From NCBI RefSeq assembly GCF_000420305.1, contig NZ_ATUR01000005.1:67001-131000 (forward strand): 64,000 bases of DNA. The letters are read 5' to 3'. A program made the translations under genes and the position numbers. This document shows, piece after piece, positions 18,098-27,440 of this stretch. Positions within the stretch are counted from its first letter, which is position 1. The number at the start of each line of letters is the position of its first letter. The stretch comes from Novosphingopyxis baekryungensis DSM 16222 (lineage in GTDB: Bacteria > Pseudomonadota > Alphaproteobacteria > Sphingomonadales > Sphingomonadaceae). The notes below the pieces were generated by a model that had not been told where the DNA came from, did not search any database, and saw only the letters and a program-made list of their open reading frames with translations.

Positions 18098-19288
18098 TTG
18101 AAGCAGCGGATAATGGGCATGACGGACATGGAACGGGAAGAACAGGCCGGCGGCCATGTGGCGGTCATCCTCGGCACGCGGCCCGAGGCGATCAAGCTGT
18201 TCCCGGTCATCGCCGCCCTGCGCGAGGAGGCCGGCCTGCGCGTGACGGTGATCGCCACCGGCCAGCATCGCGAGATGCTGGACCAGGTGCTGGCCATGGC
18301 CGATATCGTGCCCGATCACGATCTGGCCGTCATGCAACCGGGCCAGACCCTGGACGCGCTGACCGCACGGCTGGTCACCGGGATCGGTTCGGTGCTCGAT
18401 TCGGAAAAGCCCGACCGGGTGGTGGTGCAAGGCGATACCGCCACGGCGATGTGCGGAGCGCTGGCGGCCTATTACCGCCAGATTCCCGTGGCGCATGTCG
18501 AGGCGGGGCTGCGCAGCTACAATATCTATCATCCATGGCCCGAGGAAGTGAATCGCAAGATGGTCGGAGCGATCGCCGACATGCATTTCGCGCCGACCGA
18601 AACCGCTGCGCAGGCCCTGCGCAACGAAGCGGTCGATCCGGCCAGCATATATGTGACCGGCAACAGCGTGATCGATGCCCTGCATCTGACGCATGCCAGA
18701 GTGGCCGCAGAGCCGGACCTGGTGCAGGCGATTCAGCCGGTGCTCGACAGGCACGCCGGCAAGCGAATTATCCTCATCACCACCCACCGGCGTGAGAATT
18801 TCGGCGCCGGACTGGACCATATTCTGGATGCCGTGACCGAACTGGCGCAGCTGCCCGATGTGGCGTGCATTCTGCCGATGCACCTCAATCCGAATGTGCG
18901 CCCATTCGTGGAGGAGCGGCTTGCCTCGATCGAATCGGTGTCGCTGGTCGAGCCGCTGGATTATCCCAGTTTCACCTGGCTGCTGTGGCACAGCTACCTC
19001 GTGCTGACCGATAGCGGCGGCCTGCAAGAAGAGGCCCCGGCCTTCGGCAAGCCGGTGCTGGTCATGCGGGAAACGACCGAGCGGCCGGAAGGTATCGACG
19101 CCGGAACAGCCCGGCTGGTCGGAACCGACCGGGCGAAGATCCTTGCCGAGACCCATGCCTTGCTCAAGGATGAGGCGGCGTATCTGGCCGTGGCGCGCGC
19201 CTCCAACCCGTTCGGGGACGGGGCCGCCGCCGGCCGTATCCGGACGGTCATCACGGCATCTCTCGCCGGCAAATCTGTTGCCAACTAG
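18098..19288 (+). CDS. wecB: UDP-N-acetylglucosamine 2-epimerase (non-hydrolysing)
   Basis: Converts UDP-GlcNAc to UDP-ManNAc for polysaccharide synthesis. It has 396 residues with the family landmarks: GTRPEAIKLFPV near the N-terminus, VQGDTATAMCGALAAYY, HVEAGLRS, PEEVNRKM, THRRENFG and the C-terminal UDP-binding TDSGGLQEEAPAFGKPVLVMRETTERPEG. Several in-frame ATGs exist (18098, 18113, 18119, 18128); the true start is probably one of the later ones. It is the first of the sugar-nucleotide genes; the next enzyme of its pathway, WecC, is 589 bases downstream. Confidence 0.95.
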   Translation: MKQRIMGMTDMEREEQAGGHVAVILGTRPEAIKLFPVIAALREEAGLRVTVIATGQHREMLDQVLAMADIVPDHDLAVMQPGQTLDALTARLVTGIGSVLDSEKPDRVVVQGDTATAMCGALAAYYRQIPVAHVEAGLRSYNIYHPWPEEVNRKMVGAIADMHFAPTETAAQALRNEAVDPASIYVTGNSVIDALHLTHARVAAEPDLVQAIQPVLDRHAGKRIILITTHRRENFGAGLDHILDAVTELAQLPDVACILPMHLNPNVRPFVEERLASIESVSLVEPLDYPSFTWLLWHSYLVLTDSGGLQEEAPAFGKPVLVMRETTERPEGIDAGTARLVGTDRAKILAETHALLKDEAAYLAVARASNPFGDGAAAGRIRTVITASLAGKSVAN

Positions 19289-19419
19289 TCACGGCGACCT
19301 TGTTATCGGGTCGCTCACCTTTCCTTAAGGTCAACTCATCTAAATAGAGGTTGCCGTCACGGGCCAGCCATGGCAATGCGAAGTCTGGTCCATAAAGTTG
19401 AAGTACAGGAGCTTATTAC

Positions 19420-19659
19420 ATGCGTTTCGCAAAAATTCTTTCGGCAGCGGCGATCGTTTCGCTCGCCGGTACGCCTGCCCTCGCGCAGGCTGCCAATGTT
19501 TCGACCGCTTCGGTGCAGCGCACCGCAGCCCTTCAGGGTGATGACAGCGAACTCGCTGGCGGCCCCGGCATCATCATCGCGATCCTGGCTGCTGCAGCCG
19601 TGATCGGTGGCATCATCATCGCCGCTGACAGCGATGACGACAGCCCAGTTAGCCCCTGA
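19420..19659 (+). CDS. Small exported single-span membrane protein, unknown function
   Basis: 79 residues. A signal peptide (MRFAKILSAAAIVSLAGTPALAQA, cut near residue 24) precedes a short polar stretch, then a glycine/isoleucine-rich membrane segment (about 49-68, IIIAILAAAAVIGGIII) and an acidic tail with the run DSDDDS. A clean GGAG lies 9 bases upstream of the ATG and a strong terminator follows the stop, so it is probably its own transcription unit. No known domain is recognised; it could be a bitopic protein or a small lipoprotein-like envelope component. Similar tiny exported proteins seem to occur in sphingomonads (recollection, not checked). Confidence 0.75.
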   Translation: MRFAKILSAAAIVSLAGTPALAQAANVSTASVQRTAALQGDDSELAGGPGIIIAILAAAAVIGGIIIAADSDDDSPVSP

Positions 19660-19680
19660 GCTACTGCGAAAATCCAAGGA

Positions 19681-19710
19681 AAAGGGCGGTTTCAGACCGC
19701 CCTTTTTTTT
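19681..19710 (+). terminator. Strong rho-independent terminator after the small exported protein
   Basis: Perfect stem AGGGCGGT (19683-19690) and ACCGCCCT (19696-19703) with loop TTCAG, followed by a run of eight T (19703-19710). It separates wecB and the small gene from wecC and the rest of the sugar genes. Confidence 0.92.
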
Positions 19711-19876
19711 GCCCGGTTTCCGGTTACTCGAACAGATCGGCCGCGTCCCTGCGGCCTTGCGATGTCGCCGAAATCACGGCAGCCTCTGACGGCATCTTTG
19801 TGGTTTCTTTACACGCATCGGCGATACATCTTGCGATCGATGCCGGGTAATTGACCCGCATTTCATGGGAGCGCGC

Positions 19877-21172
19877 ATGCAAGCGGACAACAAACCGGCC
19901 GTCGCCGTCATCGGCCTTGGCTATATCGGATTGCCTACGGCGGCCGTCATCGCGCGGTCCGGCAGCCATGTGGTCGGCGTGGACGTCGAATCGGCGGTCG
20001 TGGATACGATCAACGAAGGGCGTATCCACATCGAGGAGATCGATCTGGAAGGGCTGGTCCAGGGCGTGGTGTCCCGCGGGCTCCTGCGCGCATCGATGGA
20101 TGTGCCACAGGCGGATGTCTTCGTGATCGCCGTACCCACCCCGTTCGACGACGAGCATGCGCCCGACATCCGCTTCGTGCTCGATGCCGCGCGCGCCGTC
20201 GCGCCAAGGCTGAAGTCGGGCGATTGCATCATTCTGGAATCCACCTCGCCAGTCGGCACGACGGAAAAGCTACGCGATCTGATTGCGAAGGAGCGTCCGG
20301 ATCTGATCTTGCCGGGGCTGCAGGACGGCCCCGCCGATATTGCCATTGCCTATTGTCCCGAGCGCGTGCTGCCCGGTCGCATCCTCGAGGAACTGACCAA
20401 TAATGACCGGGTGATCGGCGGCATTACGCCGCGCTGCGCCCGCAAGGCGCTGAGCTTCTATCGTCGGTTCGTGCGCGGAGAATGCATCACCAGCAGCGCC
20501 CGCGCCGCGGAGATGACCAAGCTCACGGAGAATGCCTATCGCGACGTGAACATCGCCTTCGCCAATGAACTGTCGATCATCAGCGACCGTCTCGGGCTCG
20601 ATGTCTGGGAAGTGATCCGGCTTGCGAACCGTCATCCGCGCGTAAACATATTGTCGCCGGGTCCGGGCGTCGGCGGCCATTGCATTGCCGTGGATCCGTG
20701 GTTCATCGTTCATAGCGCACCCGACGAAACGCCGCTGATCCGCGCCGCGCGGTCGGTGAATGACGGCAAGATCGGCCATGTCATCGAACGCGCCGAAGGG
20801 CTGATCGCCAAGACCAGCGGACCGGTGGCTTGCCTTGGGCTGGCCTTCAAGGCGAATATCGACGATTTCCGTGAAAGCCCCGCGCTCAAGATTGCCGCCG
20901 CCCTCGCCCAGCGGCACGGAGACCGCATCCATGTGGTCGAGCCCTATGCCAATGCCCTGCCCGCGGCATTTGACGGAACGAATGCCCGGCTGATAGATCT
21001 CGACTCGGCGATCGACGCATGCGAGACATTCATCGTGCTGGTCGATCACGATCTGTTCAAGTCGATCCCGCTGGATGAGCGGGCCGACAAAATTGTTTAT
21101 GACACTAGGGGCATATGGCCGGATCAGCCTGCACAACCGGACAAGCCACACCGCCTGCGGCTCGCCAGCTGA
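19877..21172 (+). CDS. wecC: UDP-N-acetyl-D-mannosamine dehydrogenase
   Basis: NAD-dependent four-electron oxidation of UDP-ManNAc to UDP-ManNAcA. From ATG 19877 it has 431 residues: Rossmann motif GLGYIGLP near the N-terminus, VPTPFDDEHAPD, YCPERVLPG, the central EMTKLTENAYRDVNIAFANE helix, and catalytic Cys269 in GVGGHCIAVDPWF, whose HCIAVDP form separates WecC from Ugd (SCFPKD). GGGAG six bases upstream supports this start over the ATG at 19865. It lies 170 bases after a terminator and so likely has its own promoter. It pairs functionally with wecB. Confidence 0.93.
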   Translation: MQADNKPAVAVIGLGYIGLPTAAVIARSGSHVVGVDVESAVVDTINEGRIHIEEIDLEGLVQGVVSRGLLRASMDVPQADVFVIAVPTPFDDEHAPDIRFVLDAARAVAPRLKSGDCIILESTSPVGTTEKLRDLIAKERPDLILPGLQDGPADIAIAYCPERVLPGRILEELTNNDRVIGGITPRCARKALSFYRRFVRGECITSSARAAEMTKLTENAYRDVNIAFANELSIISDRLGLDVWEVIRLANRHPRVNILSPGPGVGGHCIAVDPWFIVHSAPDETPLIRAARSVNDGKIGHVIERAEGLIAKTSGPVACLGLAFKANIDDFRESPALKIAAALAQRHGDRIHVVEPYANALPAAFDGTNARLIDLDSAIDACETFIVLVDHDLFKSIPLDERADKIVYDTRGIWPDQPAQPDKPHRLRLAS

Positions 21173-21203
21173 TCGGCCGACCGCGCCGACGAAGGACCCT
21201 ATC

Positions 21204-22199
21204 GTGAAGATTCTCGTGACCGGAGCGGCAGGTTTCATCGGCGCCCATGTCGCCCATCGGCTGCTATCGTCCGGTCGATCGGTGATCGGGATCGACGCGC
21301 TCAACGACTATTACGATCCTCAGCTGAAACGGGATCGCCTGGCCTGGCTGCATGCCGTTGGCGGCGATTTTACGTTTCACCATCTGGATTTCGCGGACGA
21401 TGAGGCGCTGGAGAGTGCGCTCGATGGGCAGGATATCCGCGCGATCGTGCATCTGGGTGCGCAGGCGGGCGTGCGCTATTCGATCGATCATCCGCGCGCC
21501 TATATGCGCGCCAATCTTGCCGGGCATCTCAACATTCTGGAACTGGCGCGCGCGCGGCAGGTCGAGCATCTGGTCTATGCCAGCTCTTCATCGGTCTATG
21601 GTGCCCGCCCCAAGCAGCCCTCTGCGGTCGATGACCGTGTCGATCACCCGATTTCGCTCTATGCCGCCACCAAGAAGGCGGACGAATTGATGAGCGAAAC
21701 CTATGCGCATCTGTACCGCATTCCGCAAACCGGGCTGCGCTTCTTCACGGTCTATGGCCCTTGGGGCCGACCCGACATGGCGATCTGGAAGTTCACGGCG
21801 GCGATCCTGTCCGGCCGCCCGATCGAACTTTACAATCACGGCGATATGCGCCGCGACTTCACCTATATCGATGACGTGGCGCAAAGCGTGATCGATATTC
21901 TCGCTCGCCCACCGTCCGACGATGGGCGCGGCAAGCCGGGGGGCAGCATCGCACCGCACGCCATTTACAATATCGGCAACAACCGGCCGGAGCAGCTGGC
22001 GACCATGGTCTCCCTGATCGAACAGGCCTGCGGGTGCACGGCCGAGAAGATTCTGCTGCCCATGCAGCCGGGCGATGTTCCCGCGACCTTTGCCGATATC
22101 GATGCCACGGCGCGCGATTTCGGCTATGCACCAACCACACCCATCGCCGAAGGCATTCCGGCCTTCGTGCAATGGTATCGCGACTATAAGGGGCTGTAG
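21204..22199 (+). CDS. NAD-dependent epimerase, UDP-glucuronate 4-epimerase type
   Basis: Extended short-chain dehydrogenase of 331 residues. It starts at GTG 21204 (KILVTGAAGFIGAHV), with AAGGA seven bases upstream; the frame extends back into wecC but without similarity. The NAD motif GAAGFIG, the SSSSVYGARPK segment and the catalytic pair YAATKK are visible; RFFTVYGPWGRPDMA and FNHGDMRRDFTYIDDV-like blocks match UDP-GlcA 4-epimerases (making UDP-GalA) more than GalE. With ugd nearby supplying UDP-GlcA, UDP-galacturonate synthesis is the likely role. It abuts galE, one base apart. Confidence 0.85.
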   Translation: MKILVTGAAGFIGAHVAHRLLSSGRSVIGIDALNDYYDPQLKRDRLAWLHAVGGDFTFHHLDFADDEALESALDGQDIRAIVHLGAQAGVRYSIDHPRAYMRANLAGHLNILELARARQVEHLVYASSSSVYGARPKQPSAVDDRVDHPISLYAATKKADELMSETYAHLYRIPQTGLRFFTVYGPWGRPDMAIWKFTAAILSGRPIELYNHGDMRRDFTYIDDVAQSVIDILARPPSDDGRGKPGGSIAPHAIYNIGNNRPEQLATMVSLIEQACGCTAEKILLPMQPGDVPATFADIDATARDFGYAPTTPIAEGIPAFVQWYRDYKGL

Positions 22200-22200
22200 G

Positions 22201-23202
22201 ATGAGCAAGGCGTTTTCCGTGCTGGTGACAGGCGGCGCAGGCTATATCGGCAGCCATAGCGTGCTGGCGCTGCTGGACGCTGGCTGGGACGTGGTCGTGC
22301 TGGACAATCTTGTGACCGGATTTTCCTGGGCCATCGATGACCGCGCGTCGTTCGTGGAAGGGTCCGTCGAGGACATGGCGCTGACCGCGCGGATTATCGC
22401 GGATCACAATATCGGCGCGATCCTGCATTTTGCAGGCTCCGTCGTGGTGCCGGAATCGGTAACGGATCCGCTCAAATATTATCGCAACAACACCGCCGCG
22501 AGCCGGGCCCTGATCGAAAGCGCGGTGGTCGGCGGGGTCAGACATTTCATCTTCTCCTCCACCGCGGCGACTTATGGAGAGCCGGAAGCCATTCCCGTCC
22601 AGGAAAGCGCGCCGACCGTTCCGATCAACCCCTATGGCCGGTCCAAACTGATGACCGAGCAGATGCTGCAGGATATTTCCGCCGCCCACCCGATGAACCA
22701 TGCGGCCCTGCGCTATTTCAACGTCGCCGGAGCAGACCCGGAGGGGCGGTCGGGGCAATCGACCGACGGGGCCACGCACCTGATAAAAGTGGCCGTCGAG
22801 GCGGCCACCGGGAAGCGCGATCATGTCGCCATTTTCGGCACCGATTTCGACACGGCGGACGGAACCGGCGTGCGCGATTATATCCATGTGTCGGACCTGG
22901 CCGCGGCCCATGTGGCGGCGCTGGACAAGCTGGTGGAAGACCCGGCCCGCTCCTACATCCTCAATTGCGGCTATGGCCGCGGCTTTTCGGTCAGCGAGGT
23001 TCTGGACGCGGTGGACCGTATCACCAATGCCCCGATCGAGCGGCGGATCGAAGGCCGGCGCGCGGGCGATCCGGCCGCCCTGGTGGCCGACAACAGCGCC
23101 ATTCTGGACACGCTCCGCTGGACTCCGCAACGCGACGATATCGACCTCATCGTCGCCGACGCCATGGCCTGGGAACGCAAGCTGGCCGAGAAAAGGACCT
23201 AA
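22201..23202 (+). CDS. galE: UDP-glucose 4-epimerase
   Basis: Interconverts UDP-glucose and UDP-galactose. It has 333 residues with GGAGYIGSHSVLALLDAG at the N-terminus, FAGSVVVPESV, SSTAATYGEP, catalytic YGRSK and the GalE-typical LRYFNVAGADPEGRSGQ block followed by GTGVRDYIHVSDLA. The ATG is one base after the preceding stop, showing an operon. The product completes a set of UDP-Glc derived sugars with the neighbouring UDP-GlcA epimerase and ugd. No unusual residue was noticed at the active site. Confidence 0.95.
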   Translation: MSKAFSVLVTGGAGYIGSHSVLALLDAGWDVVVLDNLVTGFSWAIDDRASFVEGSVEDMALTARIIADHNIGAILHFAGSVVVPESVTDPLKYYRNNTAASRALIESAVVGGVRHFIFSSTAATYGEPEAIPVQESAPTVPINPYGRSKLMTEQMLQDISAAHPMNHAALRYFNVAGADPEGRSGQSTDGATHLIKVAVEAATGKRDHVAIFGTDFDTADGTGVRDYIHVSDLAAAHVAALDKLVEDPARSYILNCGYGRGFSVSEVLDAVDRITNAPIERRIEGRRAGDPAALVADNSAILDTLRWTPQRDDIDLIVADAMAWERKLAEKRT

Positions 23203-23283
23203 GGCTGGCCGTCTCTTGGCAGGAATGGACTTAGGCTGCCTTCAGACGTTATGGGGGTGTTCCTTCGAAAATCGGATCTCATA

Positions 23284-24075
23284 ATGAAATTGCGACGGCA
23301 TTATGTCGAAAAACCGTGGGGCCAGAGGCCATTGCCGGACGCCTTTGACGATGGCAGCGGACGGCAGATCGGCGAGATCTGGTTCGATGACGATGGCACA
23401 ACCCTTCCGCTGCTGGTCAAATATCTCTTCACCAGCGAAAAGCTCTCGATCCAGGTCCATCCGAGCGACGAGCAGGCACCAGCTCTGGGCGCGCCCGGCG
23501 GCAAGGAAGAATGCTGGTATGTCATCGCCGCCGAGCCTGGCGCCACGATCGGCGTTGGCACGCATGCGGTCATCCCGCCCGAGGCGTTGCGCGCGGCCGC
23601 GCTGTCTGGCGAGATCGAGCAGATGATGGACTGGAAGCCGGTGCAGGCCGGCGATTTCTTCTATCTCAAGGCCGGGACGGTTCACGCGATCGGGGCCGGC
23701 ATATCGCTGATCGAGGTACAGCAGAACACGGACATCACCTATCGGCTCTATGACTATGGCCGCCCCCGGGAACTGCATCTGGAGGAGAGCGTGAAGGTTG
23801 CCGATGCCAGGCCCTTCCCTGCCGATCAGCACAGCCATATCGATCGGGCGACCGACCAGCGGCTGGTGCGCGGGCCGAAATTCGTTCTGCAACTGTGCGG
23901 CGCCGGCCTCGATGATGTGTCCGATCGCGCGCCGCTATGGGTGGTGCCGCTCCAAGGGTCGGTGCGCATCGGCAAGGATGCCGGTGGCTTCGGCGATTGC
24001 TTTTACACCGAGAACCTGCACGACATCCACGCATCGCCCGACGCGCGCATGCTGGTTGCCTGGGAAAGCGCATGA
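23284..24075 (+). CDS. manA: Class I mannose-6-phosphate isomerase
   Basis: Zinc cupin enzyme linking fructose-6-phosphate and mannose-6-phosphate. From ATG 23284 (MKLRRHYVEKPWG) it has 263 residues, on the short side for ManA, like the compact class I forms of proteobacteria. Zinc-site blocks are visible: SIQVHPSDEQA, KEECWYVI and AGTVHAIGAG, then IEVQQNTDITYRLYDYGR. The frame also holds a start at 23251 giving eleven extra unrelated residues. Its stop overlaps the manC start (ATGA), so both steps to GDP-mannose are coupled; the phosphomannomutase step is not encoded in the window. Confidence 0.9.
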   Translation: MKLRRHYVEKPWGQRPLPDAFDDGSGRQIGEIWFDDDGTTLPLLVKYLFTSEKLSIQVHPSDEQAPALGAPGGKEECWYVIAAEPGATIGVGTHAVIPPEALRAAALSGEIEQMMDWKPVQAGDFFYLKAGTVHAIGAGISLIEVQQNTDITYRLYDYGRPRELHLEESVKVADARPFPADQHSHIDRATDQRLVRGPKFVLQLCGAGLDDVSDRAPLWVVPLQGSVRIGKDAGGFGDCFYTENLHDIHASPDARMLVAWESA

Positions 24076-25142
24076 TCATTCATCCCGTGATTTTGTCCGG
24101 CGGTTCCGGCACGCGCCTGTGGCCCCTTTCGACTGACGAGCGACCGAAGCAATTTCTGGCGCTTACCGGCGACAAGACCATGTTCCAGCTGACGGCAGAG
24201 CGTTGCCGTGACGCGGCACGCTTTGCCGCACCGATCATTGTCGGCAATGGCCGCCATGCCGATATGATCGAAGAGCAACTGGCCGATCTTGGACTGCAGC
24301 CTGCGGCGATCATCCTGGAGCCTTACGCCCGCAACACCGCCCCGGCCATTGCCCTGGCGGCCCTGGAAGCGGGCGGCGGCGATGCACTGCTGCTGGTGAT
24401 GCCGAGCGACCATGTGATCGCCGACTCCGCCGAATTTCTTACCGCCGTGTCGCAGGCCGTGCCGGTCGCGCGCGATGGGTGGATGGTGACGTTCGGCATC
24501 CGTCCCAAAGGGCCGGAAACCGGCTATGGCTATATCCAGATGAACGATATCCCGCTGGGCGATAGCGGCCTGGCGGCAGCGCTCAAATTCGTGGAAAAGC
24601 CCGAGCTGGCCCGTGCGCAGGACATGCTGGCGCAAGGCGGTTTCGTCTGGAATGCCGGCATCTTCCTGATGCGCGCCGACTATTATCTCGCGGCCCTGGG
24701 AAAGTTCGAACCGGACATCGCCGCCGCCGCGCGGCAGGCCCATGCGCATGGCAAGAGCGATGGCGTCCGCCGCGCGCCCGATGCGCAGGCCTTTGCCGCC
24801 TCGCCTTCCGTGTCGGTCGACTATGCCGTGATGGAGCGCGCGGACAATGTCGCCGTCATCTCGCTAGATTGTGGCTGGTCCGATATCGGCAGCTGGGATG
24901 CGCTGGCCGAGACCAGCCTGGCCGATCCCGATGGATCGGTGCTGCATGGCGAGGTTCTGTCCAATCAAAGCAAAAATGTGATGGTCCGCACCGAGGGCAT
25001 GCGCGTGCATCTGCACGGGGTGGACAATCTCATCGTGATCGTCAGCGGCGGCGAGGTGGTGATCATGAAACGCGGGTCCAGCCAGGATATGCGCGCCGTG
25101 GTCGATGCCGCCCGTGCGCATGACGCGGCCCGCACGGATTAG
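24072..25142 (+). CDS. manC: Mannose-1-phosphate guanylyltransferase
   Basis: Makes GDP-mannose from mannose-1-phosphate and GTP. It has 356 residues: the nucleotidyltransferase signature LSGGSGTRLWPLS with KQFL at the N-terminus, LEPYARNTAPAIALAA, MPSDHVI, ETGYGYI, FVEKP and WNAGIFLM. It stops before the C-terminal cupin found in the bifunctional ManC/AlgA type, consistent with a separate manA directly upstream. The ATG overlaps the manA stop. A mannose-containing exopolysaccharide or lipopolysaccharide is the likely destination. Confidence 0.93.
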   Translation: MIIHPVILSGGSGTRLWPLSTDERPKQFLALTGDKTMFQLTAERCRDAARFAAPIIVGNGRHADMIEEQLADLGLQPAAIILEPYARNTAPAIALAALEAGGGDALLLVMPSDHVIADSAEFLTAVSQAVPVARDGWMVTFGIRPKGPETGYGYIQMNDIPLGDSGLAAALKFVEKPELARAQDMLAQGGFVWNAGIFLMRADYYLAALGKFEPDIAAAARQAHAHGKSDGVRRAPDAQAFAASPSVSVDYAVMERADNVAVISLDCGWSDIGSWDALAETSLADPDGSVLHGEVLSNQSKNVMVRTEGMRVHLHGVDNLIVIVSGGEVVIMKRGSSQDMRAVVDAARAHDAARTD

Positions 25143-25225
25143 TTGATTTGAAAGCCCGTTTCCCTATGGGCATTGGGCAGTGCCGCAACTGGAGCGGCTG
25201 ATCCGCGGTAGAAAAGGGACAGGTA

Positions 25226-26527
25226 ATGAAGATCGTCATGATCGGATCGGGCTATGTGGGCCTGGTATCGGGGGCGTGTTTTGCCGATTTTGGCCATGAC
25301 GTCGTCTGCGTGGACAAGGACGCGGCCAAGATCGACGCGCTCAAGGCCAACATCATGCCAATCTTCGAGCCCGGCCTGGATACGCTGGTCCGCAACAATG
25401 TCGCGCGCGGGGTGCTCAGCTTCACCACCGATCTGAACGAGGCGGTGTCGGGCGCCGATGCGATCTTCATCGCCGTCGGCACGCCGTCGCGGCGCGGCGA
25501 TGGGCATGCCGATCTGAGCTATGTCTATGCCGCCGCCCAGGAAATTGCTGAGGCCGCCGACGATCATACGGTCATCGTCACCAAGTCCACCGTGCCCGTG
25601 GGCACCGGGGACGAGGTGGAGCGCATCTGCCGGGAGACCGCGCCGGCCAAGACGCTGGCCGTCGTGTCGAACCCGGAGTTCCTGCGCGAAGGCGCGGCCA
25701 TCGATGATTTCAAGCGGCCCGATCGGATCGTGGTCGGCAGCGAGGATGAATGGGCGCAGGATGTCCTGCGCGAAATCTACCGGCCTCTCTATCTCAATGA
25801 ATCGCCGATATTGTTCACCAGCCGCCGCACGTCGGAACTGATCAAATATGCCGCCAATGCGTTTCTCGCGACCAAGATCACCTTCATCAACGAAATGGCC
25901 GATCTGTGCGAAAAGGTGGGCGGCAATGTGCAGGACGTCGCGCGCGGCATCGGTCTGGACAAGCGGATCGGCCCCAAATTCCTGAACGCCGGCCCCGGCT
26001 ATGGCGGCAGCTGCTTCCCCAAGGATACGCTGGCGCTGCTCAAGACCGCGCAGGACCATGAAAGCCCGGTCCGAATCGTCGAGGCGGTGGTGAACGCCAA
26101 TGATCTGCGCAAGCGCGCCATGGGCCGCAAGGTGATCGGCGCGCTGGGCGGCGATGCGCGCGGCAAGAAGGTCGCCATACTGGGCCTGACGTTCAAGCCC
26201 AATACGGACGACATGCGCGATGCCCCGTCGATTGCGGTGGTGCAGGCGCTGACCGATGCCGGGGCCACCGTGTCCGCCTATGATCCCGAAGGCATGGAGG
26301 AGGCGGCGAAGCTGTTGCCGGACGTGCTGATGGCCGATGGCCCCTATGCCGCAGCCGAAGGCGCCCATGCGCTGGTGATGATGACCGAGTGGGATGCGTT
26401 CCGCGCGCTCGATCTGACCAAGATGGCCGATATCATGGCCGGCAAGGCCCTGATCGATCTGCGCAATGTCTATCAGCCGGACGATGTGGCCAAGGCCGGA
26501 TTCGACTATACCAGCATCGGGCGGTAA
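25226..26527 (+). CDS. ugd: UDP-glucose 6-dehydrogenase
   Basis: NAD-dependent oxidation of UDP-glucose to UDP-glucuronate. It has 433 residues with [20 protein letters not shown] at the start, [40 protein letters not shown], the central helix [20 protein letters not shown], and catalytic Cys263 in [14 protein letters not shown]. An AGGGACAGGTA Shine-Dalgarno lies upstream of the ATG. It follows manC by 83 bases on the same strand and is the last sugar gene before hslV. It feeds the UDP-glucuronate 4-epimerase encoded at 21204. Confidence 0.95.
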   Translation: MKIVMIGSGYVGLVSGACFADFGHDVVCVDKDAAKIDALKANIMPIFEPGLDTLVRNNVARGVLSFTTDLNEAVSGADAIFIAVGTPSRRGDGHADLSYVYAAAQEIAEAADDHTVIVTKSTVPVGTGDEVERICRETAPAKTLAVVSNPEFLREGAAIDDFKRPDRIVVGSEDEWAQDVLREIYRPLYLNESPILFTSRRTSELIKYAANAFLATKITFINEMADLCEKVGGNVQDVARGIGLDKRIGPKFLNAGPGYGGSCFPKDTLALLKTAQDHESPVRIVEAVVNANDLRKRAMGRKVIGALGGDARGKKVAILGLTFKPNTDDMRDAPSIAVVQALTDAGATVSAYDPEGMEEAAKLLPDVLMADGPYAAAEGAHALVMMTEWDAFRALDLTKMADIMAGKALIDLRNVYQPDDVAKAGFDYTSIGR

Positions 26528-26615
26528 CCGCCCCGCCCCATCCCCAGGGCCGGAGAAGCGCCGCCTGCAGGACCGCAGCCTTGTCTCCCCCGCCCCCGCC
26601 CCCCATATGCCGCCC

Positions 26616-27173
26616 ATGACGGAAAAACTTCCCAGCTGGCACGGCACCACCATCCTGTCCGTGCGCAAAAACGGCAAGGTGGTGGTGATCGGCGACGGTC
26701 AGGTCTCGCTCGGCCAGACGGTGATCAAGGCCAATGCCCGCAAGGTGCGTACGCTACACGATGGCAGCGTGATCGGCGGCTTTGCCGGGGCCACGGCGGA
26801 TGCCTTTACGCTGTTCGAACGGCTGGAGGCCAAGCTGGAGCGCCATAACGGCCAGCTGATGCGCGCCGCGGTCGAACTGGCCAAGGACTGGCGCACCGAC
26901 AAATATCTGCGCAATCTGGAAGCCATGATGGTGGTGGCGGACAAGGATGTAACGCTGATCCTTACCGGCAATGGCGATGTGCTGGAGCCCAATGACGGCA
27001 TCGCAGCCATCGGATCGGGTGGCAATTTCGCGCTGTCTGCCGCGCTGGCGCTGGTCGATTATGAAAATGACGCCGAGCTGTTGGCCAAGAAGGCCATGAA
27101 GATTGCCGCTGGCGTGTGCGTTTACACCAACGAAAATGTGACCATGGAAACGCTGGAGGCGGCCAGCGACTGA
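26616..27173 (+). CDS. hslV: ATP-dependent protease peptidase subunit HslV
   Basis: The proteasome-like threonine protease of the HslUV complex. From ATG 26616 the product is 185 residues with a ten-residue propeptide ending in WHG; cleavage would expose Thr11 of [19 protein letters not shown] as the nucleophile. Longer propeptides than E. coli's are normal in alphaproteobacteria. [17 protein letters not shown] and the [13 protein letters not shown] block are typical. An ATG at 26607 is an alternative start, and no clear Shine-Dalgarno precedes either. The partner hslU begins 267 bases downstream. Confidence 0.93.
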   Translation: MTEKLPSWHGTTILSVRKNGKVVVIGDGQVSLGQTVIKANARKVRTLHDGSVIGGFAGATADAFTLFERLEAKLERHNGQLMRAAVELAKDWRTDKYLRNLEAMMVVADKDVTLILTGNGDVLEPNDGIAAIGSGGNFALSAALALVDYENDAELLAKKAMKIAAGVCVYTNENVTMETLEAASD

Positions 27174-27440
27174 GGCGTCGGTCTGACGTTTTTAGACGCA
27201 TTGGCCCGTCTGGACGGAGGTCCCGCAGAGATGCCTTTAACGCCGCCGTCCAGGGCAGCATCAATGGCCCATCGGCCCTGTCCTACATGAACCAATTGGG
27301 TTATCTATTGCACCATGCCCGCACGCCGCTTCATCCCGCAACCTGCCGCTCCAAATTCCTTTTTTCGCCCTCTGCATGTTTCGCGCTCTGGACAGTGTGA
27401 CCTGTGTGAACCTGGCCTCCTCTGAACAATGGGAACGCTC

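Noticed and set aside
26607-26645. HslV without an N-terminal Thr
   Set aside because: A propeptide before TTILSVRK is normal for alphaproteobacterial HslV and is removed; the Thr is present.
27116-27400. Possible small gene in the hslV-hslU gap
   Set aside because: It overlaps the hslV end in another frame and its product has no domain or signal and poor codon use.
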